A stretch of DNA of 64,000 nucleotides, from the NCBI GenBank assembly GCA_002410925.1, contig DHPR01000033.1:124001-188000 (forward strand), read 5' to 3'. The notes under the pieces were generated by a model that was not told the DNA's origin, did no database searches, and was given only the letters and a program-made list of their open reading frames with translations. How positions within the stretch are numbered: the first letter of the stretch is position 1; every line of letters begins with the position of its first letter. The translations under genes were made by a program, and so were the position numbers. Origin of the DNA: UBA5359 sp002410925 [NCBI: bacterium UBP13_UBA5359] (GTDB lineage Bacteria; UBP13; UBA5359). This document shows positions 44,476-54,030 of this stretch, one piece after another.

Positions 44476-45996
44476 CTATCGTGATTTTGATGCATACGCC
44501 AATTTGTTCAACGCCTGAATATAGGCCTTAGCGCTGGCCTCTATGATATCAGTACTGCTCCCTCTCCCGGTAAAAATACGCCCTTCGCTGTTACCCAAAC
44601 GTACCATCACTTCACCCAGCGCATCCGTTCCTCCGGTTACGGACTTTACTGAATAATCGATAAGTTTATGCTGAAAGTCTACAATATTGTCTATGGCTTT
44701 GTAAACAGCATCGACAGATCCTACGCCTATAGCCGTATCGATAATCTCAGCGCCGTCACGAATAATCCTGATTGCGGCCTCTGGAATAGTAGTTGTTCCC
44801 GCTGATACATGCATATAATCGAGTGTAAAAACCTCGGGTACAGTATAGACTTCATCAGCAATAATGGATTCGATATCTCTGTCGGATACCTCTTTCTTTT
44901 TATCCGCCAGATCCTTAAAACGTATAAAGGCTTTATTAAGATCATCTTTATCAAGAGCATAGCCCATCTCGTTGAGCTTCTTCTCAAAGGCATGCCGGCC
45001 GGAATGTTTTCCCAGAACCAACTGGCTCTCATTAAGACCTATATCCCTGGCATCCATTATCTCATAGGTGCTCCGTTCGCACATCACGCCATGCTGATGT
45101 ATGCCGGATTCATGAGCAAAGGCATTGACTCCGACAATGGCTTTATTGGGCTGAACTATTATTCCGGTCATATCGCTGACCATTCGGCTGCTCTTGTATA
45201 TCTCCCGCATATTTATATTGGTCTTCAAGCCAAAATAATCCGCACGGGTGGCTAAAGCCATAACTATCTCTTCCAGGGCGGTATTGCCTGCTCTCTCTCC
45301 TATGCCGTTAATGCTGCACTCTACCTGGTCGGCTCCCGCTTCTACAGCCGCCAGTGCATTGGCCGATGCCAACCCCAGATCGTTATGGCAGTGTACGCTT
45401 ATAGTTACACCTTCTATACCCTTTACCTGCTCTCTGATAGTGGCGATAAGCCGGCTAAATTCAACGGGCAATATATAGCCGACGGTATCGGGTATGTTCA
45501 GAACGGTGGCGCCTGCATCGATAACAGCTTCGAGCACACGGCAAAGATAATCGACATCGGTCCGAGAAGCATCCTCTGCCGAAAACTCTACGTCATCGGT
45601 ATATTTTTTAGCATACGAAACGGCATCCACCGCCATGTTCAGGACCTCGTCATGGCTCTTTTTCAGCTTATGTTTCAAATGAATGTCGGAGGTAGCAATG
45701 AAGGTATGGATTCGCGATCTATCGGCATACTGCAAAGCTTCCCAGGCACGATCAATATCTTTATGGTTAGCCCGGCAAAGACCGGCGATAACCGGACCTT
45801 TGACTCTCTTAGCAATCTCCTTTACCGCATCAAAATCGCCCTGCGAAGAAATGGGGAAGCCGGCCTCTATTACATCTACGTTCAAGCGTGCTAATTGACG
45901 CGCGATTTCCAACTTTTCATCGGGATTGAGGCTGGCACCGGGCGACTGCTCTCCATCTCGGAGAGTGGTATCAAAAATATTAATTATCCTATCCAA
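44476..45996 (-). CDS. leuA: 2-isopropylmalate synthase
   Basis: Commits 2-ketoisovalerate to leucine by condensation with acetyl-CoA. The 506-residue protein starts [20 protein letters not shown] with the metal Asp and carries [15 protein letters not shown] (His ligands) near residue 198, [18 protein letters not shown] near 222, and a C-terminal LeuA allosteric dimer domain ([20 protein letters not shown]) for leucine feedback. The start is TTG 45996 with GGGAGG eight bases upstream. A 160-base spacer with an inverted repeat separates it from ilvC. Confidence 0.96.
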   Translation of the reverse strand: MDRIINIFDTTLRDGEQSPGASLNPDEKLEIARQLARLNVDVIEAGFPISSQGDFDAVKEIAKRVKGPVIAGLCRANHKDIDRAWEALQYADRSRIHTFIATSDIHLKHKLKKSHDEVLNMAVDAVSYAKKYTDDVEFSAEDASRTDVDYLCRVLEAVIDAGATVLNIPDTVGYILPVEFSRLIATIREQVKGIEGVTISVHCHNDLGLASANALAAVEAGADQVECSINGIGERAGNTALEEIVMALATRADYFGLKTNINMREIYKSSRMVSDMTGIIVQPNKAIVGVNAFAHESGIHQHGVMCERSTYEIMDARDIGLNESQLVLGKHSGRHAFEKKLNEMGYALDKDDLNKAFIRFKDLADKKKEVSDRDIESIIADEVYTVPEVFTLDYMHVSAGTTTIPEAAIRIIRDGAEIIDTAIGVGSVDAVYKAIDNIVDFQHKLIDYSVKSVTGGTDALGEVMVRLGNSEGRIFTGRGSSTDIIEASAKAYIQALNKLAYASKSR

Positions 45997-46022
45997 CCTT
46001 TGTACCTCCCATAACAGCTATA

Positions 46023-46147
46023 AAGTCCGAAGTCCGAAGCAGCCTACGCTCAGCCAGACTGCCTTTATCACTAAGTGCTAAAATTACTTCTCAGCCTTAG
46101 GGCTGTCAGTTTATACCTGGGCATTCTCCTTCAGACTTCAGACCTTT
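46023..46147. repeat. imperfect inverted repeat between ilvC and leuA
   Basis: AAGTCCGAAGTCCGAAG (from 46023) and CTTCAGACTTCAGACCTT (to 46147) are inverted copies with a few transitions. Each holds two tandem CCGAAGT/TCTGAAG-type units. They enclose about 90 bases including a small CAGCC/GGCTG hairpin. Function unknown; possibly an intra-operon mRNA processing or attenuation element. Confidence 0.5.
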
Positions 46148-46156
46148 ACCCTCAGA

Positions 46157-47149
46157 TTATTTTTTCAGCCATACCATCATATCACGCAGCTCTGCGCCCA
46201 CCTTCTCAATAAGGTGCTCCTTGCCCATTCTGGCAAGAGCATTGAATACAGGGCGATTGGCCTGGTTCTCCAGCATCCACTCACGAGCAAATTCACCGGT
46301 CTGGATCTCAGCCAATATCTCTTCCATCTCCTCGCGGACATAGTCATTGACTATTCTCGGACCGCGAGTGAGATCACCATATTCAGCTGTGTTGCTGATG
46401 GAATCACGCATGGTGGCTATACCACCTTCATACAAAAGATCTACAATCAGCTTAAGCTCATGCAGGCACTCAAAATAGGCTATTTCAGGTTGATAACCGG
46501 CGTTCACCAGGGTTTCAAAACCGGCAGTAACCAGGGCAGTGGCACCGCCACAGAGAACAGCCTGCTCACCAAAAAGATCGGTCTCGGTCTCCTCCTTGAA
46601 GGTTGTTTCCAGAACGCCTGCTCTAGTAGCACCTATGCCGGCAGCATAAGCTAGGGCCAACTGCTTGGCCTTGCCGGTATGATCCTGATAAACCGCTATG
46701 AGCGCAGGCACTCCGGCGCCTTCCGTGTAAACTCTTCTAACAAGATGCCCCGGTCCCTTTGGTGCCACCATTAATACATCGACATCAGCGGGAGGAACTA
46801 TCTGGCCGAAATGGATATTGAAGCCATGAGAGAAAAGCAACGCGTTGCCCGGCTTCAGGCCTTTCTGAACCTCGTTTTTGTAAACCTTGGATTGAACCTC
46901 ATCTTCGGTAAGGATCTGAATTATATCAGCCTTCCCGGCGGCCTCTGCGGCGCTTAGGGGAGTAAAGCCATCTTCCACAGCCTTCTTCCAGTTAGCGCTG
47001 CCTTGTAAATCGCTGACGATTACATTAAAGCCGCTATCTCTCAAGTTCTGTGCCTGAGCATGCCCCTGGCTGCCATATCCGATAATAGCTATAACCTTTC
47101 CCTTCAATAGACCCAGATCGGCATCCTTGTCATAATAAATCTTTGCCAT
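46157..47149 (-). CDS. ilvC: ketol-acid reductoisomerase
   Basis: Converts acetolactate and acetohydroxybutyrate to dihydroxy acids. The 330-residue class I enzyme shows [15 protein letters not shown] (21-35), [45 protein letters not shown] and [15 protein letters not shown]. The cofactor loop after beta-2 reads [13 protein letters not shown], where NADPH enzymes usually have VGLRxGSxSW. Loss of the Arg and second Ser and gain of Asp suggest NADH use or dual use. Strong AGGAGGAGTG ribosome site. It lies between ilvN and leuA in the operon. Confidence 0.97.
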   Translation of the reverse strand: MAKIYYDKDADLGLLKGKVIAIIGYGSQGHAQAQNLRDSGFNVIVSDLQGSANWKKAVEDGFTPLSAAEAAGKADIIQILTEDEVQSKVYKNEVQKGLKPGNALLFSHGFNIHFGQIVPPADVDVLMVAPKGPGHLVRRVYTEGAGVPALIAVYQDHTGKAKQLALAYAAGIGATRAGVLETTFKEETETDLFGEQAVLCGGATALVTAGFETLVNAGYQPEIAYFECLHELKLIVDLLYEGGIATMRDSISNTAEYGDLTRGPRIVNDYVREEMEEILAEIQTGEFAREWMLENQANRPVFNALARMGKEHLIEKVGAELRDMMVWLKK

Positions 47150-47203
47150 TGTACACTCCTCCTTTATTTTAGTAACTACTCTATCCGTTCTTCGTAGTTA
47201 CAT

Positions 47204-47692
47204 TCACTCGGTGCTCTTGGAACCTCTTGCTAAAACTATTTTACCGGTTCTGACTATCTCTTTTATGCCAAAGGGCCTGAACAACTGCTCTATGGCGTTA
47301 ATCTTGCCCTCGCTTCCAGTTATTTCAACTACAAAAGTCTTATCCGAAACATCCACAATTTTTCCCCGGAATATATCCGTTATCTGCATGATCTCATTGC
47401 GACTACGCGTTTCGGCGCTAACCTTTATAAGGGCAAGCTCTCTTTCCACGACGCTCTCTTCCGTGTGGTCATAAACCTTTATGACCTCTACCAGCTTATA
47501 TATCTGTTTGCGTATCTGTTCCAGAGCCGCTACATCGCCATCCACCACAATCGTCATTCTTGAAATATCCGGATTTTCAGTTGAGTTCACGGAGAGACTC
47601 TCTATATTGAAGCCCCTTCTGGCAAACAGACCGGATACTCGCGTCAAAACGCCGGGGTGATTGGATACCAGCACTGACAACGTATGTCTCAT
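47204..47692 (-). CDS. ilvN: acetolactate synthase small (regulatory) subunit
   Basis: The regulatory subunit that confers valine feedback on IlvB. The 162-residue protein (IlvH-length) has an N-terminal ACT domain starting RHTLSVLVSNHPGVLTRVSG and a C-terminal regulatory domain (ISAETRSRNEIMQI-like; FVVEITGSEGKINA). A GGGGAAG ribosome site precedes the ATG. It follows ilvB by 128 bases. Confidence 0.95.
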   Translation of the reverse strand: MRHTLSVLVSNHPGVLTRVSGLFARRGFNIESLSVNSTENPDISRMTIVVDGDVAALEQIRKQIYKLVEVIKVYDHTEESVVERELALIKVSAETRSRNEIMQITDIFRGKIVDVSDKTFVVEITGSEGKINAIEQLFRPFGIKEIVRTGKIVLARGSKSTE

Positions 47693-47820
47693 ATCACTTC
47701 CCCTTTTCTAAATAATGCTGAACGTGGAATCGCATCTCTCACACTCTGCATCAAGATTTTTCCTTATTCGCACATGCGAAATCGGAAATCAAATCCGCAT
47801 TCTATCTCTTGTCCTGTCAT

Positions 47821-49500
47821 CTAATCTATCATCATTTTATCGATACTGCCTCCGGCAGGTATCATCGGCATAACATTCTCTTCCCGTGCAATAATAAAAT
47901 CAATAATACAGGGAACATCGGTGCATTCCAGAGCACGCTGTAAAGCAGGCTCAACCTCTTCCGGAGCCTGGACCCTGATACCCACTGCGCCATAGGCTTC
48001 CGCCAGCTTGATAAAATCCGGGTTAGTATAACCGATGTCGGTATGCGAATAACGTCTATCGTAAAACAACTGCTGCCACTGTCGCACCATACCCAGGTAT
48101 CCATTATTAAGAATGGCAATCTTTATAGGAAGCTTATTCGATACAGCGGTCGCCATTTCCTGGATGTTCATCTGTATGCTGCCATCGCCGGCGATATCAA
48201 AAACTATATCATTCGGACAAGCAATCTGCGCCCCGATAGCGGCCGGCAGGCCATATCCCATGGTCCCGAGACCGCCGGAAGAGATAAATTGTCTCGGACG
48301 TGATGCTTTGTAAAATTGCGCAGCCCACATCTGGTTCTGCCCAACTTCCGTAGTAATAATCGCCTTGCCTCCGGTAAGGCGGTGTATAGTTTCAATAACC
48401 GCCTGAGGCTTGATCCCATCGGTATCATCACAGCTGTAATTCAACGGGTATTGCTCTCGCCAATCGTCGATACGCTCTCTCCAGGCAGTGATCTCCGCAG
48501 GCTTTGCTTCTTTCAAAAGCATTTGCAATATGTTACGTGCATCACCGACTATAGGCACATCCACAGCAACGCTCTTTCCGATTTCCGCCGGATCTATATC
48601 TATATGAATCACTGCGGCATGAGGCGCAAAAGTATCCAACTTGCCGGTAACCCTATCGTCAAAGCGCGCACCGATCACAATAAGAAGATCTGCCTCATGC
48701 ACGGCATAATTGGAATAAGCGGTGCCGTGCATGCCCAGCATGCCAAGCGATAGCGGGTCATCTTCAGGGAAAACGCCTTTTCCCATAAGAGAGGTAGCCA
48801 CAGGTATACCGGTCAACCGTGCCAGCTTCGTTAACTCAGCTGATGCGCCGGCAGTAACAACACCACCGCCGGCCAGGATAATCGGTTGCTTGGCTTTTTT
48901 TATAAGCCTGGCCGCATTCTTTACTTGCATTGGATGACCTTCATAATAAGGCTTATATCCAGGCATATTGACCTTTTCCGGATAGCTGAATTCCATGGTC
49001 GCACTGCAGACATCCGTCGGCAGGTCTATGACTACCGGCCCGGGGCGACCAGTGGAAGCTATATGGAAAGCCTCTTTAACGGTTCTGGCCAGATCACATA
49101 CATCCTTGACCAGGAAATTATGTTTAACAATGGGCATCATTATGCCGGTTACATCAGCTTCCTGGAAAGAATCCTTGCCAAGAGCCGTGGTCTTAACCTG
49201 CCCCGTTATTGCCACCAGAGGAATAGAATCCATATGAGCGGTAGCTATGCCGCTTACCAGGTTGCAGGCGCCGGGGCCTGATGTTGCCAGGCATACGCCG
49301 ACACGTCCGGTGGCGCGAGCATAACCATCCGCCGCATGCACGGCTCCCTGCTCATGACGCACCAGTATATGTCGAATGCCCTCCACATCGTACAGGGCAT
49401 CATAGATAGGAAGAACTACTCCGCCGGGATAACCAAAAACAACTTCAACACCTTCCCGACGCAGCGATTCGATAAGAATTCTAGCTCCGTTAATCTTCAC
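47821..49500 (-). CDS. ilvB: acetolactate synthase catalytic subunit
   Basis: A ThDP enzyme joining two pyruvates, or pyruvate and ketobutyrate. The 559-residue protein has FGYPGGVVLPIYDAL (ThDP glutamate region follows, VRHEQGAVHAADGYAR), PGPVVIDLPTDV, and the ThDP motif GDGSIQMNIQEM..NNGYLG near residue 440. The C-terminus PMIPAGGSIDKM is typical of anabolic AHAS rather than catabolic AlsS. The start is GTG 49500 with AAGGAG upstream. It is followed by its regulatory subunit. Confidence 0.96.
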   Translation of the reverse strand: MKINGARILIESLRREGVEVVFGYPGGVVLPIYDALYDVEGIRHILVRHEQGAVHAADGYARATGRVGVCLATSGPGACNLVSGIATAHMDSIPLVAITGQVKTTALGKDSFQEADVTGIMMPIVKHNFLVKDVCDLARTVKEAFHIASTGRPGPVVIDLPTDVCSATMEFSYPEKVNMPGYKPYYEGHPMQVKNAARLIKKAKQPIILAGGGVVTAGASAELTKLARLTGIPVATSLMGKGVFPEDDPLSLGMLGMHGTAYSNYAVHEADLLIVIGARFDDRVTGKLDTFAPHAAVIHIDIDPAEIGKSVAVDVPIVGDARNILQMLLKEAKPAEITAWRERIDDWREQYPLNYSCDDTDGIKPQAVIETIHRLTGGKAIITTEVGQNQMWAAQFYKASRPRQFISSGGLGTMGYGLPAAIGAQIACPNDIVFDIAGDGSIQMNIQEMATAVSNKLPIKIAILNNGYLGMVRQWQQLFYDRRYSHTDIGYTNPDFIKLAEAYGAVGIRVQAPEEVEPALQRALECTDVPCIIDFIIAREENVMPMIPAGGSIDKMMID

Positions 49501-49512
49501 GTAACACACTCC

Positions 49513-51171
49513 TTATTTCAATACAGCGCCGGTGCCTGCCGAGGTTACCAGGCGGGCATAACGCCCCAGGTATCCCCCGCTAATCTTAGCCTTCGGCTCT
49601 TTCCAGGCGGAACGGCGCTGTGCCAGGACAGCATCATCGACAAGTAAATCCAGGCGCTTCTCAGGTATGTCAATGTTTATAGTATCGCCTTCCTCTACGA
49701 GGGCTATAAGACCACCCTCCATAGCTTCTGGCGATATATGGCCTATTGCAGCACCCCTGGTCGCACCGGAAAAACGACCGTCAGTTATTAAAGCAACGCA
49801 TTTATCAAGTCCCATTCCTGCCAGCGTAGAGGTCGGTGAGAGCATCTCCCTCATGCCGGGACCACCCTTTGGACCTTCATAACGGATAACGATAACATCT
49901 CCTGCGTTTATCTTGCCGCCCGTTATAGCTGCCTGAGCCTCTTCCTCAGAATTGAAGACACGAGCCGGTCCCTGATGGCGAAGCATCTCATCAGCTACGG
50001 CAGCCTGCTTGACAACAGCGCCTCCAGGGGCAATGTTTCCACGAAGAATGGCTATTCCGCCTTTTTCATGGTATGGATTATTCAAAGGCCTTATGACATC
50101 CTCTCTTTTGACAGCAGCTCGTTCGAGATTCCTCCTGACGGTTTCTCCCGTTACGGTCAGAACATCGCCATTTATCAGCCCTGCTTTGCTAAGAGTTTTC
50201 ATCACAGCCTGGACACCGCCGGCTTCATCAAGATCCACTAAAAAATGATTTCCGGCAGGCGCAAGATTGCAAAGGTGTGGTGTTTTATCGCTTATAGAAT
50301 CAAAGGCCTCCAATTCCAACGGTACCCCTGCTTCAACAGCTATAGCCGGTACATGAAGAACCGTATTGGTAGAGCATCCTAGCGCCATATCCACGGTGAT
50401 GGCATTGGCAAAGGCCTCTTTGGTCATTATATCGCGAGGCAATATGTTTCGCCGCCATACCTCTACAGCTTTCATGCCCGCTTCCTTGGCCAGGCGAATA
50501 CGTGCTCCGCTTACTGCCGGCACCGTTCCGTTGCCGGGCATGCCCATACCCAGTGCCTCAACCAGACAGTTCATGGAATTAGCAGTGAACATTCCGGAAC
50601 ACGAGCCGCAGCCCGGGCAGGCGCACATTTCCAGTTCCTCCAAATCCTCACAGCTCATTTTGCCGGCGTTAACGGTGCCTACGGCTTCAAATACATCTGT
50701 CACCGATACGGCGGAACCTCTATAGTTTCCGGGAAGCATAGGACCGCCGCTGATAACGACTGCGGGTATATTCAAGCGAGCTGCAGCCATCAGCATGCCG
50801 GGAACGATTTTATCGCAATTGGGTATCAATACCAAAGCATCAAAACAATGCGCTGTGGCCATTGTTTCCACACTGTCGGCAATCAACTCTCGGCTCGCCA
50901 GCGAATATTTCATACCACGATGCCCCATAGCAATGCCGTCGCAAACACCTATGGCGCCAAATTCCACCGGCACACCACCGGCCATTCTTATGCCGGATTT
51001 CACTGCCTCGGTAATCTTGCTCAAATGGATATGCCCAGGAATGATCTCATTGGCGGAATTACACACGCCTATGAGAGGCCGTTCCAACTCCTCAGGAGTA
51101 TATCCCATAGCCATAAACAGAGATCTGTGCGGTGCTCTTTCTACACCTTTTTTGACCATATCGCTTTTCAA
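49513..51171 (-). CDS. ilvD: dihydroxy-acid dehydratase
   Basis: Dehydrates dihydroxy-isovalerate and dihydroxy-methylvalerate to keto acids. The 552-residue Fe-S enzyme shows [15 protein letters not shown] (first cluster Cys), [18 protein letters not shown] (second), [12 protein letters not shown] (third), [10 protein letters not shown] and GHISPEA. The start is TTG 51171 preceded by GAGGG, just after the T-box terminator. It is the first gene of the ilv-leu-cimA operon. Confidence 0.97.
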   Translation of the reverse strand: MKSDMVKKGVERAPHRSLFMAMGYTPEELERPLIGVCNSANEIIPGHIHLSKITEAVKSGIRMAGGVPVEFGAIGVCDGIAMGHRGMKYSLASRELIADSVETMATAHCFDALVLIPNCDKIVPGMLMAAARLNIPAVVISGGPMLPGNYRGSAVSVTDVFEAVGTVNAGKMSCEDLEELEMCACPGCGSCSGMFTANSMNCLVEALGMGMPGNGTVPAVSGARIRLAKEAGMKAVEVWRRNILPRDIMTKEAFANAITVDMALGCSTNTVLHVPAIAVEAGVPLELEAFDSISDKTPHLCNLAPAGNHFLVDLDEAGGVQAVMKTLSKAGLINGDVLTVTGETVRRNLERAAVKREDVIRPLNNPYHEKGGIAILRGNIAPGGAVVKQAAVADEMLRHQGPARVFNSEEEAQAAITGGKINAGDVIVIRYEGPKGGPGMREMLSPTSTLAGMGLDKCVALITDGRFSGATRGAAIGHISPEAMEGGLIALVEEGDTINIDIPEKRLDLLVDDAVLAQRRSAWKEPKAKISGGYLGRYARLVTSAGTGAVLK

Positions 51172-51193
51172 AGCTATCCCTCTCCCTCCTCAT

Positions 51194-51460
51194 AAAAAAA
51201 ACCACTCGCCCTTAGGGACGAGAGGCCATGCCTTCGTGTTACCACCCTGGTTCGGATACATCGGCAAAGCTGTGCCGACAAAACCCTCTTGCGGCAGTAT
51301 AACGCCCGCCAAACCGTCGCTGCCTAAACCGCATGGGGCTCAGCAGTGAGGCTCCAGGATGAGTTTCAGCGCAAGCAAGCACCGGATCTCAGCATAACCG
51401 GCTCTCTGTGGCCTCTTTATTCGCTTACTTGGTCCCTTCACAGCCTTTATTCTATATTTA
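51194..51460 (-). promoter_or_regulatory. T-box leader, probable Leu (CUC) specifier
   Basis: On the minus strand the Stem I signature CAGAGAGCCGGTTATGCTG is present. The specifier loop ends CTC-A-TCC, and the T-box core AGGGTGGTAACACG lies near 51236-51250. The terminator CTCGTCCCTAAGGGCGAG is followed by eight Ts (51194-51220). CUC is inferred by the conserved purine after it and the pairing of TCC with GGGA at the stem base. It would place the whole operon under leucyl-tRNA control. Confidence 0.9.
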
Positions 51461-51472
51461 AAATTCTATGGT

Positions 51473-51502
51473 AGTATATCATAGAGATTTCTGCGGCGTC
51501 AA
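51473..51502 (-). promoter_or_regulatory. promoter of the ilv-leu-cimA operon
   Basis: On the minus strand TTGACG, 18 bases, TATACT. It is the strongest sigma-A-type promoter in the window and lies directly before the T-box leader. Confidence 0.8.
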
Positions 51503-51556
51503 GCAAAATTTAAGACAGGTAGGGGTCAGCTTGTGATGCTTGTCAAGCGTAAAGAG

Positions 51557-51582
51557 CTAACCCTATTACCTGACCCTATTAC
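51557..51582. repeat. 13-nt tandem repeat after aminotransferase stop
   Basis: CTAACCCTATTAC and CTGACCCTATTAC are adjacent copies with one difference. They abut the aminotransferase stop codon. A GGGTCAG at 51523-51529 can pair with the second copy. No gene is seen in 51503-51582. Confidence 0.6.
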
Positions 51583-52743
51583 TCATTGCTTGTGTCTTCT
51601 TACAAATTTTTCAATCCTTATCAATGCCTCTTCAATACGCTCATAGGAGGTGGAATAGGAGCACCTTACATACCCTTCGCCGCAAGCGCCGAATGCCGTT
51701 CCCGGAACAACGGCTACCTTCTCCTCGAACAAAAGACTTTCAGCAAACTTCTCACTTGTCAGCCCTGTTCTTTTTATAGAAGGAAAGATATAGAATGCTC
51801 CGTCCGGCATAGGCACATCAAGACCGATCGCGTTGAGCCCCTGGTGTATCAGGCGACGGCGCCGGTTATATTCAGCGACCATCTCTTCAACCTCAGAGCC
51901 TTTATCCTTCAAAGCTTCGACGGCCGCCGTCTGGCTCATTATCGGCGCGCATAGCGCCACATACTGGTGAATCTTCACTGCGGCATTTAATATATCCACG
52001 GGGCCTGCTATATAACCCAGGCGCCAGCCGGTCATGGCATAGGCCTTGGAAAAGCCATTTAGTGTAACGACCCTCTCCTTCATTCCCGGCAGGGAGGCTA
52101 TGGATAGATGCGCCATATCATAGGTCAGCTTTTCATATATTTCATCCGATATAACTATCAGATCATGTTTGACGGCTAACGCCGCTATCCGTTCAAGCTC
52201 CTCTGCAGGCAATGACATGCCGGTAGGATTATTGGGATAACAGAGCAATATTGCCTTTGTTCTCTCCGTTATGGCGCTTTCTATTATGTCAGCGGTCACT
52301 CTGAAACCGTCGGCACTGCTTGTCTCTGCCGGCACCGCTACGCCACCTGCCATAACAACACAGGGCTTGTATGATACATATGAAGGATCGAGAACGATCA
52401 CTTCATCACCGGAATTGAGAATAGCCCGCAACGTTATGTCCAAAGCTTCACTGACTCCAACGGTTATCAGTATCTCTTTCTCCGGATTATATTCCACGCC
52501 GTGCACTTTGGTGATATGCCCTGATATGGCTTGGCGAAGCTCCAACAAGCCATGGTTGGAGGTATACATCGTCTGTCCCTGTGCCAGCGAAGCTACACAA
52601 GCATTTCTTATCCTCTCCGGAGTAATGAAATCCGGTTCGCCGATTCCCAGTGACAACACGCCATCCATTGTGGAAACTATATCAAAAAAGCGCCTGATCC
52701 CTGACGGCGGCATGGCCTCTACAATTTGCGATACTCTACTCAT
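51583..52743 (-). CDS. class I PLP aminotransferase
   Basis: A 386-residue fold-type I aminotransferase. It shows LSLGIGEPDFITPERI (near 32), CYPNNPTGMSLP, SDEIYEKLTY, and NGFSKAYAMTGWRLGY with the PLP lysine near residue 232. It belongs to the large AspC/aromatic/alanine subgroup (Igamma), so the amino acid is not fixed; branched-chain or aromatic transamination would fit the nearby operon, but this is only an inference. ATG 52743 has AAGGAGG and overlaps the scpB stop by eight bases. Confidence 0.88.
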   Translation of the reverse strand: MSRVSQIVEAMPPSGIRRFFDIVSTMDGVLSLGIGEPDFITPERIRNACVASLAQGQTMYTSNHGLLELRQAISGHITKVHGVEYNPEKEILITVGVSEALDITLRAILNSGDEVIVLDPSYVSYKPCVVMAGGVAVPAETSSADGFRVTADIIESAITERTKAILLCYPNNPTGMSLPAEELERIAALAVKHDLIVISDEIYEKLTYDMAHLSIASLPGMKERVVTLNGFSKAYAMTGWRLGYIAGPVDILNAAVKIHQYVALCAPIMSQTAAVEALKDKGSEVEEMVAEYNRRRRLIHQGLNAIGLDVPMPDGAFYIFPSIKRTGLTSEKFAESLLFEEKVAVVPGTAFGACGEGYVRCSYSTSYERIEEALIRIEKFVRRHKQ

Positions 52744-53272
52744 CTGTCGCCTCCTTTTTATCATCTGCTTCTTTCTCCTCCGGCAAAGGGGGTAAATCAT
52801 TCAATCCGCCGAAGCCAAAATATTCAAGAAACTCCTCAGTTGTTCCATATAATATCGGTCGCCCGACCGTATCCTTGCGCCCTACTACTTTTATCAGCCG
52901 GTGAAGGGAGAGGCGTTCGATAACGCCGTCGCAATTTACTCCCCTGATAGCTTCTATTTCAGCTCTGGTTACCGGCTGCTTGTAAGCGATTATAGCCATC
53001 GTCTCCATAGCAGCACGCGAAAGGCGTCCGCGTTCATGTGCCAGCAGCTTTTCAATATAATCTGCAAGCTCATTTCTAGTGCACATCTGATAGCCGCCCG
53101 CTACAGGTACTATCTGTAGACCTCCGGCTGCGTATTCATTCATAAGCTGTCGGGCAAGCTCTTCAACCGTATCAGGAGGCAATTCCAGCAACGTTGCTGC
53201 CTGCCTTATGTCAAGCGGCCCTCCGGCTACAAACAGCAACGCCTCCAGCGCGTTCTTTCGCTCTTCAAGCAT
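52736..53272 (-). CDS. scpB: segregation and condensation protein B
   Basis: The winged-helix kite subunit of the SMC-ScpAB condensin. The 178-residue protein reads ALEALLFVAGGPLDIRQAA, then RLSRAAMETMAIIAYKQPVT, IEAIRGVNCDGVIERL, GRPILYGTTEEFLEYFGF, all typical, and ends in an acidic tail. The start is ATG 53272 inside the scpA end (ATGCTTGA overlap). Confidence 0.96.
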   Translation of the reverse strand: MLEERKNALEALLFVAGGPLDIRQAATLLELPPDTVEELARQLMNEYAAGGLQIVPVAGGYQMCTRNELADYIEKLLAHERGRLSRAAMETMAIIAYKQPVTRAEIEAIRGVNCDGVIERLSLHRLIKVVGRKDTVGRPILYGTTEEFLEYFGFGGLNDLPPLPEEKEADDKKEATDE

Positions 53273-54026
53273 TGACGTATTCCTCACGCAAAAATATCTC
53301 TATCTCACCAAAACATTTCTCCTGGGCAGCCATGATATATCTTTTTCTTATTAGCTCCAATATAGCCAGCAGGGTTACGATAATCTCCCGCCTGGCAGGC
53401 CTGTCGCTGAAAAGATGCCTAAAAGAGATACGCCCATCTGATCTGTGAAGCCTGGCCAATACCAGATCCACTCTCTGCTCAACAGTTATTTCATCCCTGG
53501 AGATCCTCTTTTCATCATCCGTTTCATCATCAACAGCGTTTTCCAGCACTCTCTGGAATGCCTCAAGCAAATCAAAAACCGATAAGGCTTCTGCTATACC
53601 CGGGCTTATCGCAGGACGCAACTCTTCCAATTCAAGGGGATGGCGCACAAAGACACCACGCCATTCCGCTTCCCTTGCCGACATAGCCTGTGCCGCCTCT
53701 TTGTAACGCTTGTATTCCATAAGACGAGCTACAAGCATCTGTCGTGGGTCAGCTTCTTCTGCCATCTGAAGATCCTCCTTATCAGGAGGCAAAAGCATCT
53801 TGGATTTTATTCGTAACAGCTCGGCGGCCATCACCAGAAATTCGGCGGCGATATTTATATTCAGCTCTTCCATCAGATGGATAAAATCAAGATATTGGGT
53901 CGTGATTTTTGCCATCTGAAGATTTTGAATATCCATTTCCGAGCGATTTATCAGGTGCAGAAGAAGATCCAGCGGACCTTCGAAATCATCCAACCTTATT
54001 ATGCATACATTTTCCGATAAATCCAT
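53265..54026 (-). CDS. scpA: segregation and condensation protein A
   Basis: The kleisin of the bacterial condensin, bridging SMC heads. The 253-residue protein starts with CIIRLDDFEGPLDLLLHLI, the family hallmark, then AEFLVMAAELLRIKSKMLLP, and ends in a winged-helix with FLALLELI-type sequence (IVTLLAILELIRKRYI). It has no ribosome site of its own and begins four bases after the trpS stop, so translation is probably coupled. Confidence 0.96.
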   Translation of the reverse strand: MDLSENVCIIRLDDFEGPLDLLLHLINRSEMDIQNLQMAKITTQYLDFIHLMEELNINIAAEFLVMAAELLRIKSKMLLPPDKEDLQMAEEADPRQMLVARLMEYKRYKEAAQAMSAREAEWRGVFVRHPLELEELRPAISPGIAEALSVFDLLEAFQRVLENAVDDETDDEKRISRDEITVEQRVDLVLARLHRSDGRISFRHLFSDRPARREIIVTLLAILELIRKRYIMAAQEKCFGEIEIFLREEYVNA

Positions 54027-54030
54027 ATGC

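Noticed and set aside
45997-46156. A further T-box or riboswitch between leuA and ilvC
   Set aside because: No T-box core (AGGGTGG) or known aptamer signature; only the imperfect inverted repeat was found.
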